44,182 nucleotides of DNA, taken from NCBI GenBank assembly GCA_016787525.1, contig JAEUUP010000133.1, positions 1 through 44,182 on the forward strand. Direction: 5' to 3'. The DNA comes from Saprospiraceae bacterium. GTDB taxonomy: Bacteria > Bacteroidota > Bacteroidia > Chitinophagales > Saprospiraceae. This document shows, piece by piece, positions 20,101-27,950 of this stretch (position 1 is the first letter of the stretch; each line of letters starts with the position of its first letter). A program made the translations under genes and the position numbers. The notes under the pieces are model-generated. The model ran no database searches. It had not been told where the DNA came from and was given only the letters and a program-made list of their open reading frames with translations.

Positions 20101-23100
20101 ATTTCACCATCACGCCCACCTTTACAACTGATATTTTTTATTGTTTGGGAGACCGTCATAATACAAGGCTGATTTTTAACAATTATCGTTTGGGTAAATA
20201 CACATCTATTGGCATCGGTAACATTGAAAGTATAAGAACCTGGTCTTAAATTATTAAACTCAAACGAAGAGTCACTCAAAACCGTTGCATTCAAAGAATC
20301 GAGTACAACAGAATAAGGTTTTACACCACCTCTAACAATAACACTCACTTTACCATTTGTACCATTGTAAAGAGATACATCTTTTATGGTTATTGTCGCA
20401 GTCAAAGGGGATGGTTGGCTTAGAGTGATAGATAGACTCTGTTGGCACAAACGACTGTCTATGACTGTGACACTATAAGAACCCGCTGCTAAGTTGGTTG
20501 GGTTGCCCACATTGCCTATCGAAGAAGGATTCCAATTGTAGGTCAAAGTGCCAACTGTATTATTTGCAACGATATTAACACCTCCACGACCGTTATTACA
20601 TTCAATTGAATCAATTTGTCTATCCAATGTAATGTTGCAAACGGGGTCATTGATAGTGACTGTCTTGCTTTGTGAACAACCTTTGGCATCTGTAACTGTA
20701 AAAGTATAAGTTCCTTTAGGTAAGTTGTGGTATGAAAAAGAGTTGATGCTGTTCTGTGTCACAGGGCGACTTGGCATCGTTACTGTATAAGATGGTGTAC
20801 CACCGTTTACAGTAATATCAATTTTGCCATTTGTGCCTCCTACGGTTGTTACATCTATACCAAATCCAGAAACAGCTAATGAATCAGGCTGATAAACCTC
20901 AAGGTCTAATGAATCTCGACACCCATTATTAGTCGTCACTGTCACCGAATAAATTCCTTCTTTTAGGTTCGATACTGAGGGGGTGTTCCCTATACCTGTA
21001 ATATTCCAAAAATAGGTAAATGTAAGACTTGTTGTTTGTCCTGTTGGGGTTATTGTTATTTTACCATCTGACCCCTTAAAACATCTTACAGAATCAACTT
21101 TAGAAGTCAAAGTAAAGCCACACGATGGATCGTTGATGCGAATTGTGTCGAATTTGGCACAACCATTCGTATCTGTTGCTGTTGAAATGTAAACACCTCT
21201 ACCTAAAAAGTTGAAACTGAATGTATTACCTTGACGATTTGTGAGTGCCATACTCGTCCCATTTAATGTCAAATTGACATTGTAGTTAGGTGTACCACCT
21301 GCTGGGGTTACACTTATTGAGCCTGTTGCTGTACCAACTGAAGTGGCATTACTCGATGAGATATTTGTTGTCAATGCAGTAGATGGTGCTGTGATTACAG
21401 CAGAGGACGAAAACTGGCATCCTTTATCATCCGTTACAGTGAATAGATAAACACCGCTCTTCAGATTATTAGCATACTCTTGGTTACCAGTTACGTTGGC
21501 ATTAGCACTCCATTGATAGGTATAAGGATCCTGACCATTAGGGTCTAAGCTAATGCTACCATTAGTCCCATTGAAACAACTTACATTTTGTCGTGAAACA
21601 GCCGCACTAAATCCTGTACAATCCGGATTTTTGATAGCAAAGGTACAACTGCCTCCTGTACAGTTGTTATTGTCTAATAGTCGGACGGTGTATGTTCCAG
21701 CTGCCAAATTACTGATAGTATATGTACTAAGGCTTGTTGTAATCGTTCGGGATGTTGTACCTGTCAGTATAAGCGTATATGGAGCTGTACCGCCAAAAAT
21801 ATTTAAAATGGCACTACCACTTGCTTCTCCCACTCGCTTTGCGTGTGTAATACGCGTTGAGTCGGGGCAAGTCATACTTAATTGTGTAGGCTGAGTAATG
21901 GTAGCACTCAGTGATTTTGTACAACCAACTCTATCTCGTACTAGTATCGAGTAACTCCCAGCTTGCGCACTGAATGTAACAGTTGAATCCGTGGAAGAAT
22001 AAATGGTTTTGATGGTTGTATTATTAAAAGTGACTGTTATGGGAAGATTTGCACTTATATCTTGGCATCTGATACCCACTATGCCTGTACCGTTGTAACA
22101 CTGAGGGGGTGTTTGTTGGGTCACTTGTGTAATCAAATTTGTACATGTCGGTGTACTAATGGTAAATGAGCAGGTCGTAATACAACCTGTCTTTGAAATG
22201 GCGTTGGCATAATACGTATCCGTCACCGTCACACTATAGGTACCTGGAGCTAGACCAGTGATATTGAAAGTACCATTGGTAGAAGAACCCGAATAAACTA
22301 CCGCACCTAATGAATTTCTAACTGTTATGGCATAAGGTGATGTACCATTAGAGACGGTAACTTGTCCAATACCATCGTTAGAGGTCAATGTCGTAGGCGG
22401 TGATAGTTCACCACAGGCTTTAATAGCAAGTGCTGCGGTTGGTTGACCAATGGTTATGATACTGGACAAATAGGTGCATTTGTTGTTAGGGTTTGTCAAA
22501 ACGGCTTGATATGTACCTGCGGGTAGAGAACTTATGGTGACTGTTGGGCTTCCTGGGTTCATGGTCGTACCCGAAGCAACGGTTGCACCTGTAATTGTAT
22601 TTACAATGGCATAACTAAAAGAAATATAGAAGGGGGAAGAAAGCGTCAATTGAGCTGCACCATCGTTACCACCATAACAATAAACATCCCTCGTTTTTGC
22701 GAAAGTAAAAGTAACACCTGTTGGACACTGAACAGTATAACAACCTGTTGGCTGTGAAGCCATGCCAAAGTAACCATTTGGAGGCATAAAAAAACTACTA
22801 TCCGATGGATTAGCCCCACCAATTATAACTTCTCTCTCAAATCCATTAGCTAAAGCTAAAACCTGTTGACCAGGGTTCACTTTAACATAAGCAGACCATT
22901 GCCTACTTGTATTGCTTGCCACGGTCGTCAACCATTTGCCTTGACAATAAGTTGTACCACATACTGAGGGGTCTCTTGAAAAAATGACTATCGAGTCACC
23001 CACTGCTGCCGAAGTTCCGCTAATAGTGATGTAACCATAGTGATCTGATGTGATAGAAGATACAGAAGGTGTCGTGTAAGGCGTTACATTATAGATAAAT

Positions 23101-23963
23101 GTACCTGCATTGCATATAAAATCATTTCGTTCAATCTCAAGATATTTATTCACGACAAAACAGTACGATAAGGTATAAGCAATGGTATTACCCCAAAAAT
23201 AAGGATATGAACCACTATTTCCGCTAATAGTACCATAAAATACATAAGAGTTTCCCAAATCAGTACGTGTAGCAGAAGTATTATTTGTGCCTATGATGTT
23301 ATTTCTGTAGTAGCAGCGATAAGAATTGTAAGAATATATTGCATAAGTATTTGAACAAATATAGTTATTTGAAACAGTTACACTACCTCCATATATTTCA
23401 AACCCTACATAGTTCCCCATGCCCGTGGAAAAGGACTTATTTGTACCCAAATAATTCCCAATAATAGACCCATAACCTGTATAATAAAGACCTCTGTTGT
23501 TATTGATAAAAATATTAGGTGCTGCGGTTGTACCAATCGTACTATAATAACCTAAATTACTAACAGCTCGATTAAAGTTCTGAAATTGTAAGCCTTGTAC
23601 ATGAATATTGATATAATAGGAGTTGTTCGTCAGACCATTGATGCCTGCTGTTCCTGTTCCTTGCAATATAACTTGTCCAGTTGGGTTGGTTTGCCCATAA
23701 ATATAAACATTTTTTGTAGCCGTGGATGTACTTGACATTATGACCTCACTAAGCAGTGAAATCGTCGTTGAGCCAGAGGGTAAATTAAAATAGATAGAGA
23801 CATTTAGATTGGTTGTTGCAGCAGCGTTGAGCATCGCTTGCCGAAAAGAGCCTGCACCACTATTGAGGTTGTTAGTGACGGTATAAACAACTTGCGCGTC
23901 TATTTTTGAAAAAAAAGTCAAAAATAGGAACAAACACAATAGTATTTTCAATTTGGTTTTCAT
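17112..23963 (-). CDS. Giant SprB-repeat surface protein (2283 aa) with parallel beta-helix N-terminus and type B CTD
   Basis: Signal peptide about 1-24 (KIDAQ). Residues about 25-300 look like a right-handed parallel beta-helix: short Asn/Tyr/Gly-rich turns, and FRQAMLNAA typical of CSLREA-like adhesins. Residues about 424-1850 hold eight two-part repeats of about 160 aa and one final half. Each has an SprB-type half (SCKGGRNGSI ... YxW ... NLxAGxYSVTVxDxxGC ... ITxPxxL) followed by a GG-rich half without the Trp, ending (N)DPxC. Ig-like domains follow to about 2180, then a type B CTD (FTVPKVFAIN ... ITIVDRWGG ... LPTGAYYYFIRY ... GIIYLVEER). SprB is the mobile gliding adhesin of Flavobacterium. 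A surface adhesin role here is inferred. It is the first gene of a probable operon with its PorP/SprF partner. Seven TACTGAGGGG copies are present. Candidate promoter 24027-24058. Confidence 0.9.
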   Translation of the reverse strand: MKTKLKILLCLFLFLTFFSKIDAQVVYTVTNNLNSGAGSFRQAMLNAAATTNLNVSIYFNLPSGSTTISLLSEVIMSSTSTATKNVYIYGQTNPTGQVILQGTGTAGINGLTNNSYYINIHVQGLQFQNFNRAVSNLGYYSTIGTTAAPNIFINNNRGLYYTGYGSIIGNYLGTNKSFSTGMGNYVGFEIYGGSVTVSNNYICSNTYAIYSYNSYRCYYRNNIIGTNNTSATRTDLGNSYVFYGTISGNSGSYPYFWGNTIAYTLSYCFVVNKYLEIERNDFICNAGTFIYNVTPYTTPSVSSITSDHYGYITISGTSAAVGDSIVIFSRDPSVCGTTYCQGKWLTTVASNTSRQWSAYVKVNPGQQVLALANGFEREVIIGGANPSDSSFFMPPNGYFGMASQPTGCYTVQCPTGVTFTFAKTRDVYCYGGNDGAAQLTLSSPFYISFSYAIVNTITGATVASGTTMNPGSPTVTISSLPAGTYQAVLTNPNNKCTYLSSIITIGQPTAALAIKACGELSPPTTLTSNDGIGQVTVSNGTSPYAITVRNSLGAVVYSGSSTNGTFNITGLAPGTYSVTVTDTYYANAISKTGCITTCSFTISTPTCTNLITQVTQQTPPQCYNGTGIVGIRCQDISANLPITVTFNNTTIKTIYSSTDSTVTFSAQAGSYSILVRDRVGCTKSLSATITQPTQLSMTCPDSTRITHAKRVGEASGSAILNIFGGTAPYTLILTGTTSRTITTSLSTYTISNLAAGTYTVRLLDNNNCTGGSCTFAIKNPDCTGFSAAVSRQNVSCFNGTNGSISLDPNGQDPYTYQWSANANVTGNQEYANNLKSGVYLFTVTDDKGCQFSSSAVITAPSTALTTNISSSNATSVGTATGSISVTPAGGTPNYNVNLTLNGTSMALTNRQGNTFSFNFLGRGVYISTATDTNGCAKFDTIRINDPSCGFTLTSKVDSVRCFKGSDGKITITPTGQTTSLTFTYFWNITGIGNTPSVSNLKEGIYSVTVTTNNGCRDSLDLEVYQPDSLAVSGFGIDVTTVGGTNGKIDITVNGGTPSYTVTMPSRPVTQNSINSFSYHNLPKGTYTFTVTDAKGCSQSKTVTINDPVCNITLDRQIDSIECNNGRGGVNIVANNTVGTLTYNWNPSSIGNVGNPTNLAAGSYSVTVIDSRLCQQSLSITLSQPSPLTATITIKDVSLYNGTNGKVSVIVRGGVKPYSVVLDSLNATVLSDSSFEFNNLRPGSYTFNVTDANRCVFTQTIIVKNQPCIMTVSQTIKNISCKGGRDGEITLTQSNGRLPILYTWSNNISTTNKATNLTAGIYSVTVADSVGCTVAQQMTISEPDALVVIPTKTDILSVGDRSGEVKLNVSGGTPNYNVSLTLNGTAISASQTGPPQYIYSNLGTGTYLFTVIDANGCTQSGTLTINEPICDIRITKEQTNVLCNGESNGRAFLTAFNGRSPYTFIWNDSRIPNTANPTNLAAGKYTFTVVDAQNCRKTDSIIITQPAKLTSSVQIDPITTNGGSNGKIRLTVTGGTQPYTVTMKKGVTNISPTTNTNTLFSYEELSKGSYSYTIRDANGCIDSATIQLNDPSCNSLLVTTTQTNVSCKGGRNGSISVSQTGGTGPFTYIWSNRATTTTINNLAAGNYSVTVNDVVGCVQTANVTITEPDSLIVRLISQRNIMQVGGASGQITVEVSGGTAPYRVTSGALTATTTNGTTYLFDNLRKGTYTITVVDSKNCSTTITVILTEPSCTNVSAKITVNTTISCFGQKTGQITATVTSIQTPQYSWNPNLGTTASLSNLGAGTYKVTATDATTGCFGIDSIVLTQPLENVASIKFRDTAICKGQAVRLLFSVTNASRNITLVLRDNFGNIQSILDTVFTVQPTVTTVYRLESLRVGTCQGRVLNDSVIVRVSNPSVPTGFKVEKDSICAGLDIRLSVNTATNATQYIWLTPQGNRTTTVPQLTIENATVANTGNYSVRIAENNCTSDSVASKIVRVFSVPTEKPDAGRDTIACSQSSIVLNAKKIVNQGITGRWLALSGGTIANPNSNVTTVANANVGVNRFIWVLSAAVCGEIGRDTVAISVSTKPELGTTPPINLDSKLTSLLINTQELLKDHSIDPSVFSVKILKSPDKAIVEVRNNTIYFDRNNLLDAQTIEIEYEICSKICTNLCSTGKLIIVLQQYRDDSDFTVPKVFAINNRNGSSLEINGLDFYLDNEITIVDRWGGTVFGPTPYKSNIPEKSWDGTKNGKTLPTGAYYYFIRYKDNNILKMKKGIIYLVEER

Positions 23964-24006
23964 GATGAGAAGTTGTAAGTATTCAACACATAGGTTATTG
24001 TCTTAA

Positions 24007-24020
24007 GATTGCATGCAATC
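24007..24020. promoter_or_regulatory. Perfect 14-bp palindrome just downstream of the candidate operon promoter
   Basis: GATTGCATGCAATC is its own reverse complement. On the minus strand it begins about 7 bases after the -7-like element at 24027-24034, so it would overlap the predicted transcription start of the giant-adhesin operon. Perfect dyads at this position often bind a dimeric repressor. No regulator gene is visible in the window, so this is a candidate operator only. Confidence 0.4.
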
Positions 24021-24026
24021 AATCTG

Positions 24027-24058
24027 CAAAAATATAAGCCTTTTTCAGATTTAGCAAT
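24027..24058 (-). promoter_or_regulatory. Candidate Bacteroidota-type promoter of the giant-adhesin operon
   Basis: Read on the minus strand, TATTTTTG (plus 24027-24034) matches TAnnTTTG, and ATTG (plus 24055-24058) sits 20 bases upstream where TTTG is expected. The leader to the ATG at 23963 would be about 55-60 bases and contains the 14-bp palindrome at 24007-24020. The same TATATTTTTG string precedes the plus-strand gene at 315. Confidence 0.45.
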
Positions 24059-24100
24059 AGCATGTTCGTGTGAAATGAATATATTATATCAAATCAAAAC

Positions 24101-24132
24101 ACCCCTCAGTATCTAAAGTGATACTGAGGGGT
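24101..24132 (-). terminator. Terminator-like hairpin built from two inverted TACTGAGGGG copies
   Basis: ACCCCTCAGTATC (24101-24113) pairs perfectly with GATACTGAGGGGT (24120-24132) around a six-base loop. On the minus strand it lies 28 bases after the stop of the Kazal-type gene and is followed by GTTTTGATTT. Each arm contains a full copy of the dispersed word. Paired uptake sequences used as terminators are known in Neisseria and Pasteurellaceae. Here the use is inferred. Confidence 0.8.
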
Positions 24133-24160
24133 ATCACCTCTGATGTGTATTTTATATTTT

Positions 24161-24412
24161 TCATTTACTACATTCGCCTTTCACCCACTTGGTCACTCCA
24201 GAATTTTTTGCGACACATTCATTAGAATAAGTTTTACCATCGCAACCGCAGACTGGGTTAAAATCCATGGTGCATATTGCATCTTTTTTTATTTTAGACT
24301 TATCAATACAGTCTGAATTGTTGTTACTTTGTTGGTTGCAAGCCCGTTGCTGAAAGGTCATTGAGACGAGCAAAAAAGATAGTCCAAAGAAGAATGAATG
24401 ATTCTTTTTCAT
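24161..24412 (-). CDS. Small exported Kazal-type serine protease inhibitor-like protein
   Basis: This 83-aa product has an N-terminal hydrophobic signal (SFFFGLSFLLVSMTFQ), and a Cys at residue 28 (QQRAC) could be a lipidation site. Residues about 45-81 match a Kazal domain, with the diagnostic FNPVCGCDGKTYSNEC core and a final GEC. Kazal domains inhibit serine proteases, including subtilisins, by a substrate-like loop. A subtilisin is encoded three genes upstream on the same strand (26110-27372), so it could protect the cell from that enzyme or from foreign proteases; this is inferred from context. No exact TACTGAGGGG copy is in the gene, but a hairpin made of two copies follows it. Confidence 0.82.
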   Translation of the reverse strand: MKKNHSFFFGLSFLLVSMTFQQRACNQQSNNNSDCIDKSKIKKDAICTMDFNPVCGCDGKTYSNECVAKNSGVTKWVKGECSK

Positions 24413-24452
24413 TGTTTAATACCTTTAGGTGATGAAATCTTAGCAAAACATT

Positions 24453-25397
24453 TTAATTTATTTTCAAAAACTTGGCACGTTTAATTTGCCCATCTGCTTT
24501 TTTTAATATTAAAAAGTAAGTACCCATAGGCAAATAGGATACATCAATATTTTGTGTACTAAAAGACTGCTTCTCGACTAAACGACCAGTCAAATCGTAT
24601 ATCAAGTAGGGCATATTATCACTTTCAGTATCTAAATATAGCATTGAGGTTGTAGGATTAGGGCTTATTTTTAAATCCAATACTGAGGGGGTATCATCAA
24701 CGGCAGTTGTTGCCGTTAAAGTCAGAACAATTTTACTGTAATAAAGTGTAGATAAACCTTCAAATGCACTTTCAGTTCCAACTATTGCCCACAATTCACC
24801 ATTGGCATTCGTCGTTGCGTAAAACAGTTTTTTATTTTGACGATTGATGATTGTAAATCGAGTCGTGGTATCGCTTACGCTTGTCTTGCCAATCGTATCC
24901 ATTTGTGTTCCAGGAATAGACTGGTTACCTTTGTCAATATTCATCACATAATAAAGAGTACCTCCTACATCGCCTGTTATTTTTTTAGGTTCAAAAGTCG
25001 TTGCACCTACTTTGATGTACAAACCAGGGCTACCACCTACCCCAATAGCATTTGAGCGTGCATCTGATGCCATTTCTAACTGAAATTGAATAGCATATTT
25101 GCGATTGGGCAATAAACCTGTTAGCTTTTTCTTTAAAAACATAAACAAGTCATCACTATGATTATTTCCTTTTATCAATATCCCTTTCTGATTAGGTATA
25201 ATATAACTCGGTAGGCTTGTATGTTTGCTTTCGAGTTCGTAAAAGATACTATCTGTTACTGGATAGTCAGCCCAATCCGCTTGCCAACCTTGTGCATCGC
25301 TTTCAAAATCGTAAGTAAAAGTTTGGGCTTTAGATGCGCTAGCTAACCAACATAACTGAAAACAAAATAAAACCCAAACTTTGGTGATTGATTTCAT
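24453..25397 (-). CDS. Secreted beta-sandwich protein with T9SS type A sorting domain
   Basis: This 314-aa protein has a signal peptide (about 1-24, SKAQ). The middle (about 25-225) begins FTYDFESDAQGWQADW, a pattern seen in jelly-roll or carbohydrate-binding-like modules of secreted Bacteroidota proteins. I cannot name a family or ligand. The last roughly 75 residues form a type A CTD (LKISPNPTTSMLYLD ... YDLTGRLVEKQ ... YLPMGTYFLIL ... KFLKIN), so T9SS export and surface attachment or release is expected. It lies between the Kazal gene (40 bases downstream) and the PrcB-like gene (30 bases upstream), so a four-gene unit with the subtilisin is possible. One TACTGAGGGG copy encodes DTPSV just before the CTD. 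Confidence 0.8.
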   Translation of the reverse strand: MKSITKVWVLFCFQLCWLASASKAQTFTYDFESDAQGWQADWADYPVTDSIFYELESKHTSLPSYIIPNQKGILIKGNNHSDDLFMFLKKKLTGLLPNRKYAIQFQLEMASDARSNAIGVGGSPGLYIKVGATTFEPKKITGDVGGTLYYVMNIDKGNQSIPGTQMDTIGKTSVSDTTTRFTIINRQNKKLFYATTNANGELWAIVGTESAFEGLSTLYYSKIVLTLTATTAVDDTPSVLDLKISPNPTTSMLYLDTESDNMPYLIYDLTGRLVEKQSFSTQNIDVSYLPMGTYFLILKKADGQIKRAKFLKIN

Positions 25398-25427
25398 AAA
25401 TAAACTTATTGGTTTTATTCTTATTTG

Positions 25428-25919
25428 TTAATTGCAATCAACAGTCTTTTCTGTCAAAGCATACTCAACTTTATCGGGTCTAAAATGGTCAACTCGAGCT
25501 AACACGTAGTGCATATCAATAGATGCAACAGTAACGCAATTTTTTCCAGGTTTTGAATGCGTAATTGCGACTTTTATACCATTAGCGGTCGAACCTATAT
25601 CGTCAAGATTGTATGTTTGGCCACCTTTTGATGAGCCACTAAAATAACCAATAACCCATTCTTTTGAAAAATCTATGGTTGGTTTTGCGATAGGTGCAGG
25701 CATGTTTTGGAAACAGAGTTGCCAAATATCATCAAACTCTTCTTGACTTTTGATAAGAACTTGTTTAGCATCCTCCACTCCACATTGGTTGCCTGCATGG
25801 ATAAGTGACCATTTCATTTTTGATTCTTTTACTTCGCTTGCAGGTTGTGAATTTGAGTTGGTGCAAGAAAGATTGATAAAGAGAGAAGACAAAATCAATT
25901 GAAAAAAAAGCGTTTTCAT
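25428..25919 (-). CDS. PrcB-like lipoprotein (protease complex subunit-type domain)
   Basis: This 163-aa protein has a lipoprotein signal (LFINLSC, Cys19). The rest resembles the PrcB C-terminal-type domain: a helix with KSQEEFDDIWQLCFQ, then IDFSKEWVIGYFSGSSKGGQTY and a final set of strands with HYVLARVDHF. In Treponema denticola, PrcB is part of the outer-membrane complex of a subtilisin-family protease (dentilisin). Here a subtilisin gene lies 190 bases upstream on the same strand, which supports the assignment by context. Cys residues at QCGVED, QLCFQ, KNCVTV and VDCN could form disulfides. No TACTGAGGGG copy is present. The family call rests on remembered motif similarity only. Confidence 0.65.
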   Translation of the reverse strand: MKTLFFQLILSSLFINLSCTNSNSQPASEVKESKMKWSLIHAGNQCGVEDAKQVLIKSQEEFDDIWQLCFQNMPAPIAKPTIDFSKEWVIGYFSGSSKGGQTYNLDDIGSTANGIKVAITHSKPGKNCVTVASIDMHYVLARVDHFRPDKVEYALTEKTVDCN

Positions 25920-26058
25920 TTTTGACTGATTTTAATGATAAAATTAAAGAATTAATGTACACCTTAATAGAGTAAAAAACAGTTCATATTCCATACATAT
26001 TTTAGCTTTTTTTAGAAAATGATTTATTGTTCAGTTAAACTTATAACTTATTTCAAAT

Positions 26059-26092
26059 GACTTGGCGCAAGTCGGTGAACCTGCGCCAAGTC
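26059..26092 (-). terminator. Terminator-like stem-loop after the subtilisin gene
   Basis: GACTTGGCGCA (26059-26069) pairs perfectly with TGCGCCAAGTC (26082-26092) around a 12-base loop. It lies 17 bases after the subtilisin stop on the minus strand. Only a short ATTT follows, so it may be a weak terminator or an mRNA-stabilising hairpin that separates subtilisin from PrcB-like expression. Confidence 0.65.
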
Positions 26093-26109
26093 GTTAGCAA
26101 CATCAAGTC

Positions 26110-27372
26110 TTATCGCTTTGCAATCGTGTAAATACGTCCACCACAGTTTACTGTACCTGCGCTTGCTGGAGCAGCATTGCGAGCATGGAGAACACCTGCT
26201 ACTGTTGGTGTTGCCATTGATGTACCCGACATTGTTGCATAACCACCATTTTTGTAAGTAGAATAAACACTTGAACCTACTGCTACATAGTCTGTACCAA
26301 CACCGAAGTTAGAGAAACTAGAGCATGTTTTTTGGCACGTAATAGAACCGATTGTAAAAACACGGTTACCATTGATACAACCAGGCAAATTTTGTTGTGT
26401 ACCATTAGCTGCATTGTAATCATTACCTGCTGCCATAGCAACCCAAACACCTGCATTACCTAAGGCTCTGATGACATCTCTCAAAACTGGGTTCGAGTTT
26501 TCGCAGTTACCAACAGGATATGCACCCAAGCTCATGCTAACTACGTCACCAGCGATTTTTTTAGACATTACATGATTCAAACCAGCAATAAGCGCAGAGA
26601 ATGAACCACTACCAGAATTGTCCAATACTTTTATCGGAACAACCTTAGCACCTGCTGATACACCTACGACACCAAAGCCGTTGTTTCTTGCGGCAGCTGA
26701 ACCTGCACAGTGCGTACCGTGGCCGTGACCATCTTCTACTGTTTGACCAGCGATAAATGATTTAGCATAAGTTGCACTTGTTTGTACGTTCAAATCAGGG
26801 TGGTCAAGGTCAATACCTGTATCAAGAATCCAAATCCAAGTTGCTTTTGCTGAACCATCCGCAAAACCACCTGATGTAGTAATACCACATGGCGTAACTT
26901 GACCTGCTGCTGATGGGTTTTGCTCTTGTGTCATTGGGCTAAGTGTGATAAGATAGTCAGGATATACGCCTTCAACCTCTGGGTCTTGTCTCAATTTTTT
27001 TACTTGAGCGTCATTTAATTTGGCAGAAAAACCAACCATGGCATTTGAATATTCATGTATCACACTGCCCTTTTGAACGCCACCACGTGCCTGAACTGTT
27101 TGAACTTTACTCAAGTTTTTAACACGTTTCATTTTAATTTCATTATCTGCAGCAGATACGCCTGCATTGTCATCACCTGGGCGTTCTGTTGAACTTGCTG
27201 ATGTTGAAGCCAAATCAGCATCATTTGCTTTCATCTTGACGATGTATTGACCAGGAATAATTTGAGGACCTTTGCCTCCGCCTTGAGCGCTCATATCCTG
27301 AGCAAATGCTGAAAGGGACATAGTGACGAGTGCGAAAAAAGCGCAGATTGATTTGAAATTTAAATTTTTCAT
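26110..27372 (-). CDS. Subtilisin-family (S8) serine peptidase with inhibitor_I9-type propeptide
   Basis: This 420-aa secreted pre-pro-enzyme has a signal peptide (about 1-25, SAFAQ). A propeptide of I9 type follows (GQYIVKMK near 41 to GVYPDYLITL near 144). The catalytic domain carries the full triad: Asp184 in WILDTGIDLDHPDL, His218 in DGHGHGTHCAG and Ser385 in MSGTSMATP. Extra cysteines and the HGTHCAG variant suggest the proteinase K-like subgroup. No T9SS CTD is present and the protein ends soon after the catalytic domain (GRIYTIAKR). It is the first gene of the group with PrcB-like and Kazal-like genes. The gene and its surroundings (24691-28165) form the longest stretch without the TACTGAGGGG word. 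Confidence 0.94.
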   Translation of the reverse strand: MKNLNFKSICAFFALVTMSLSAFAQDMSAQGGGKGPQIIPGQYIVKMKANDADLASTSASSTERPGDDNAGVSAADNEIKMKRVKNLSKVQTVQARGGVQKGSVIHEYSNAMVGFSAKLNDAQVKKLRQDPEVEGVYPDYLITLSPMTQEQNPSAAGQVTPCGITTSGGFADGSAKATWIWILDTGIDLDHPDLNVQTSATYAKSFIAGQTVEDGHGHGTHCAGSAAARNNGFGVVGVSAGAKVVPIKVLDNSGSGSFSALIAGLNHVMSKKIAGDVVSMSLGAYPVGNCENSNPVLRDVIRALGNAGVWVAMAAGNDYNAANGTQQNLPGCINGNRVFTIGSITCQKTCSSFSNFGVGTDYVAVGSSVYSTYKNGGYATMSGTSMATPTVAGVLHARNAAPASAGTVNCGGRIYTIAKR

Positions 27373-27690
27373 TGATTTTAACGGATTTAAAGTGATAAAT
27401 AAATTTTTAATTTTAATTAATAGATGAATAATTAGTAATTTGAAAGCTTTGTGAATAGAGATAAGCGTGACTTAGTAAGTCAACCAATCATAAAAGAAAC
27501 ATCTTTAATCGCAGTAGAAAAAATGGTCAAGAGTCGCAGAGTAAATAAAAGTTTTCATTGGTACTGTAAATTGTTTTCATTGGAAAAATAGTCTATCATT
27601 TGGTCTCGCAAGGTATTCTCTAATTAACGTATGTCAAAATTTTTTTTATCATTTTAAAAAAAAACTTTAGTCTTTCAAAGTCTTTTTTTG

Positions 27691-27950
27691 TTTTCAATTT
27701 GGTCTTTTAAAGTCTTTTCGTTTTCAATTTGGTCTTTTAAAGTCTTTTCGTTTTCAATTTGGTCTTTTAAAGTCTTTTTGTTTTCAATTTGGTCTTTTAA
27801 AGTCTTTCTGTTTTCAATTTGGTCTTTTAAAGTCTTTTCTTTTTCAATTTGGTCTTTTAAAGTCTTTTTTTGTTTTCAATTTGGTCTTTTAAAGTCTTTT
27901 CGTTTTCAATTTGGTCTTTTAAAGTCTTTCTGTTTTCAATTTGGTCTTTT
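27691..27950. repeat. 30-bp tandem repeat (minisatellite), nine units
   Basis: Units begin at 27691, 27721, 27751, 27781, 27811, 27841, 27873, 27903 and 27933. All share TTTTCAATTTGGTCTTTTAA followed by AGTCTTT plus two or three variable bases. Unit 6 is 32 bp because of a longer T run, and unit 9 is cut after 18 bases. There are no spacers, so it is not a CRISPR array. On the minus strand the units read as the decapeptide KTLKDQIENE in one frame, broken by the 2-base insertion in unit 6. On the plus strand they read as Phe/Trp-rich SIWSFKVFSF. Confidence 0.95.

Noticed and set aside
27691-27950. CRISPR array
   Set aside because: The 30-bp units are directly adjacent with no spacers and no cas genes are nearby.
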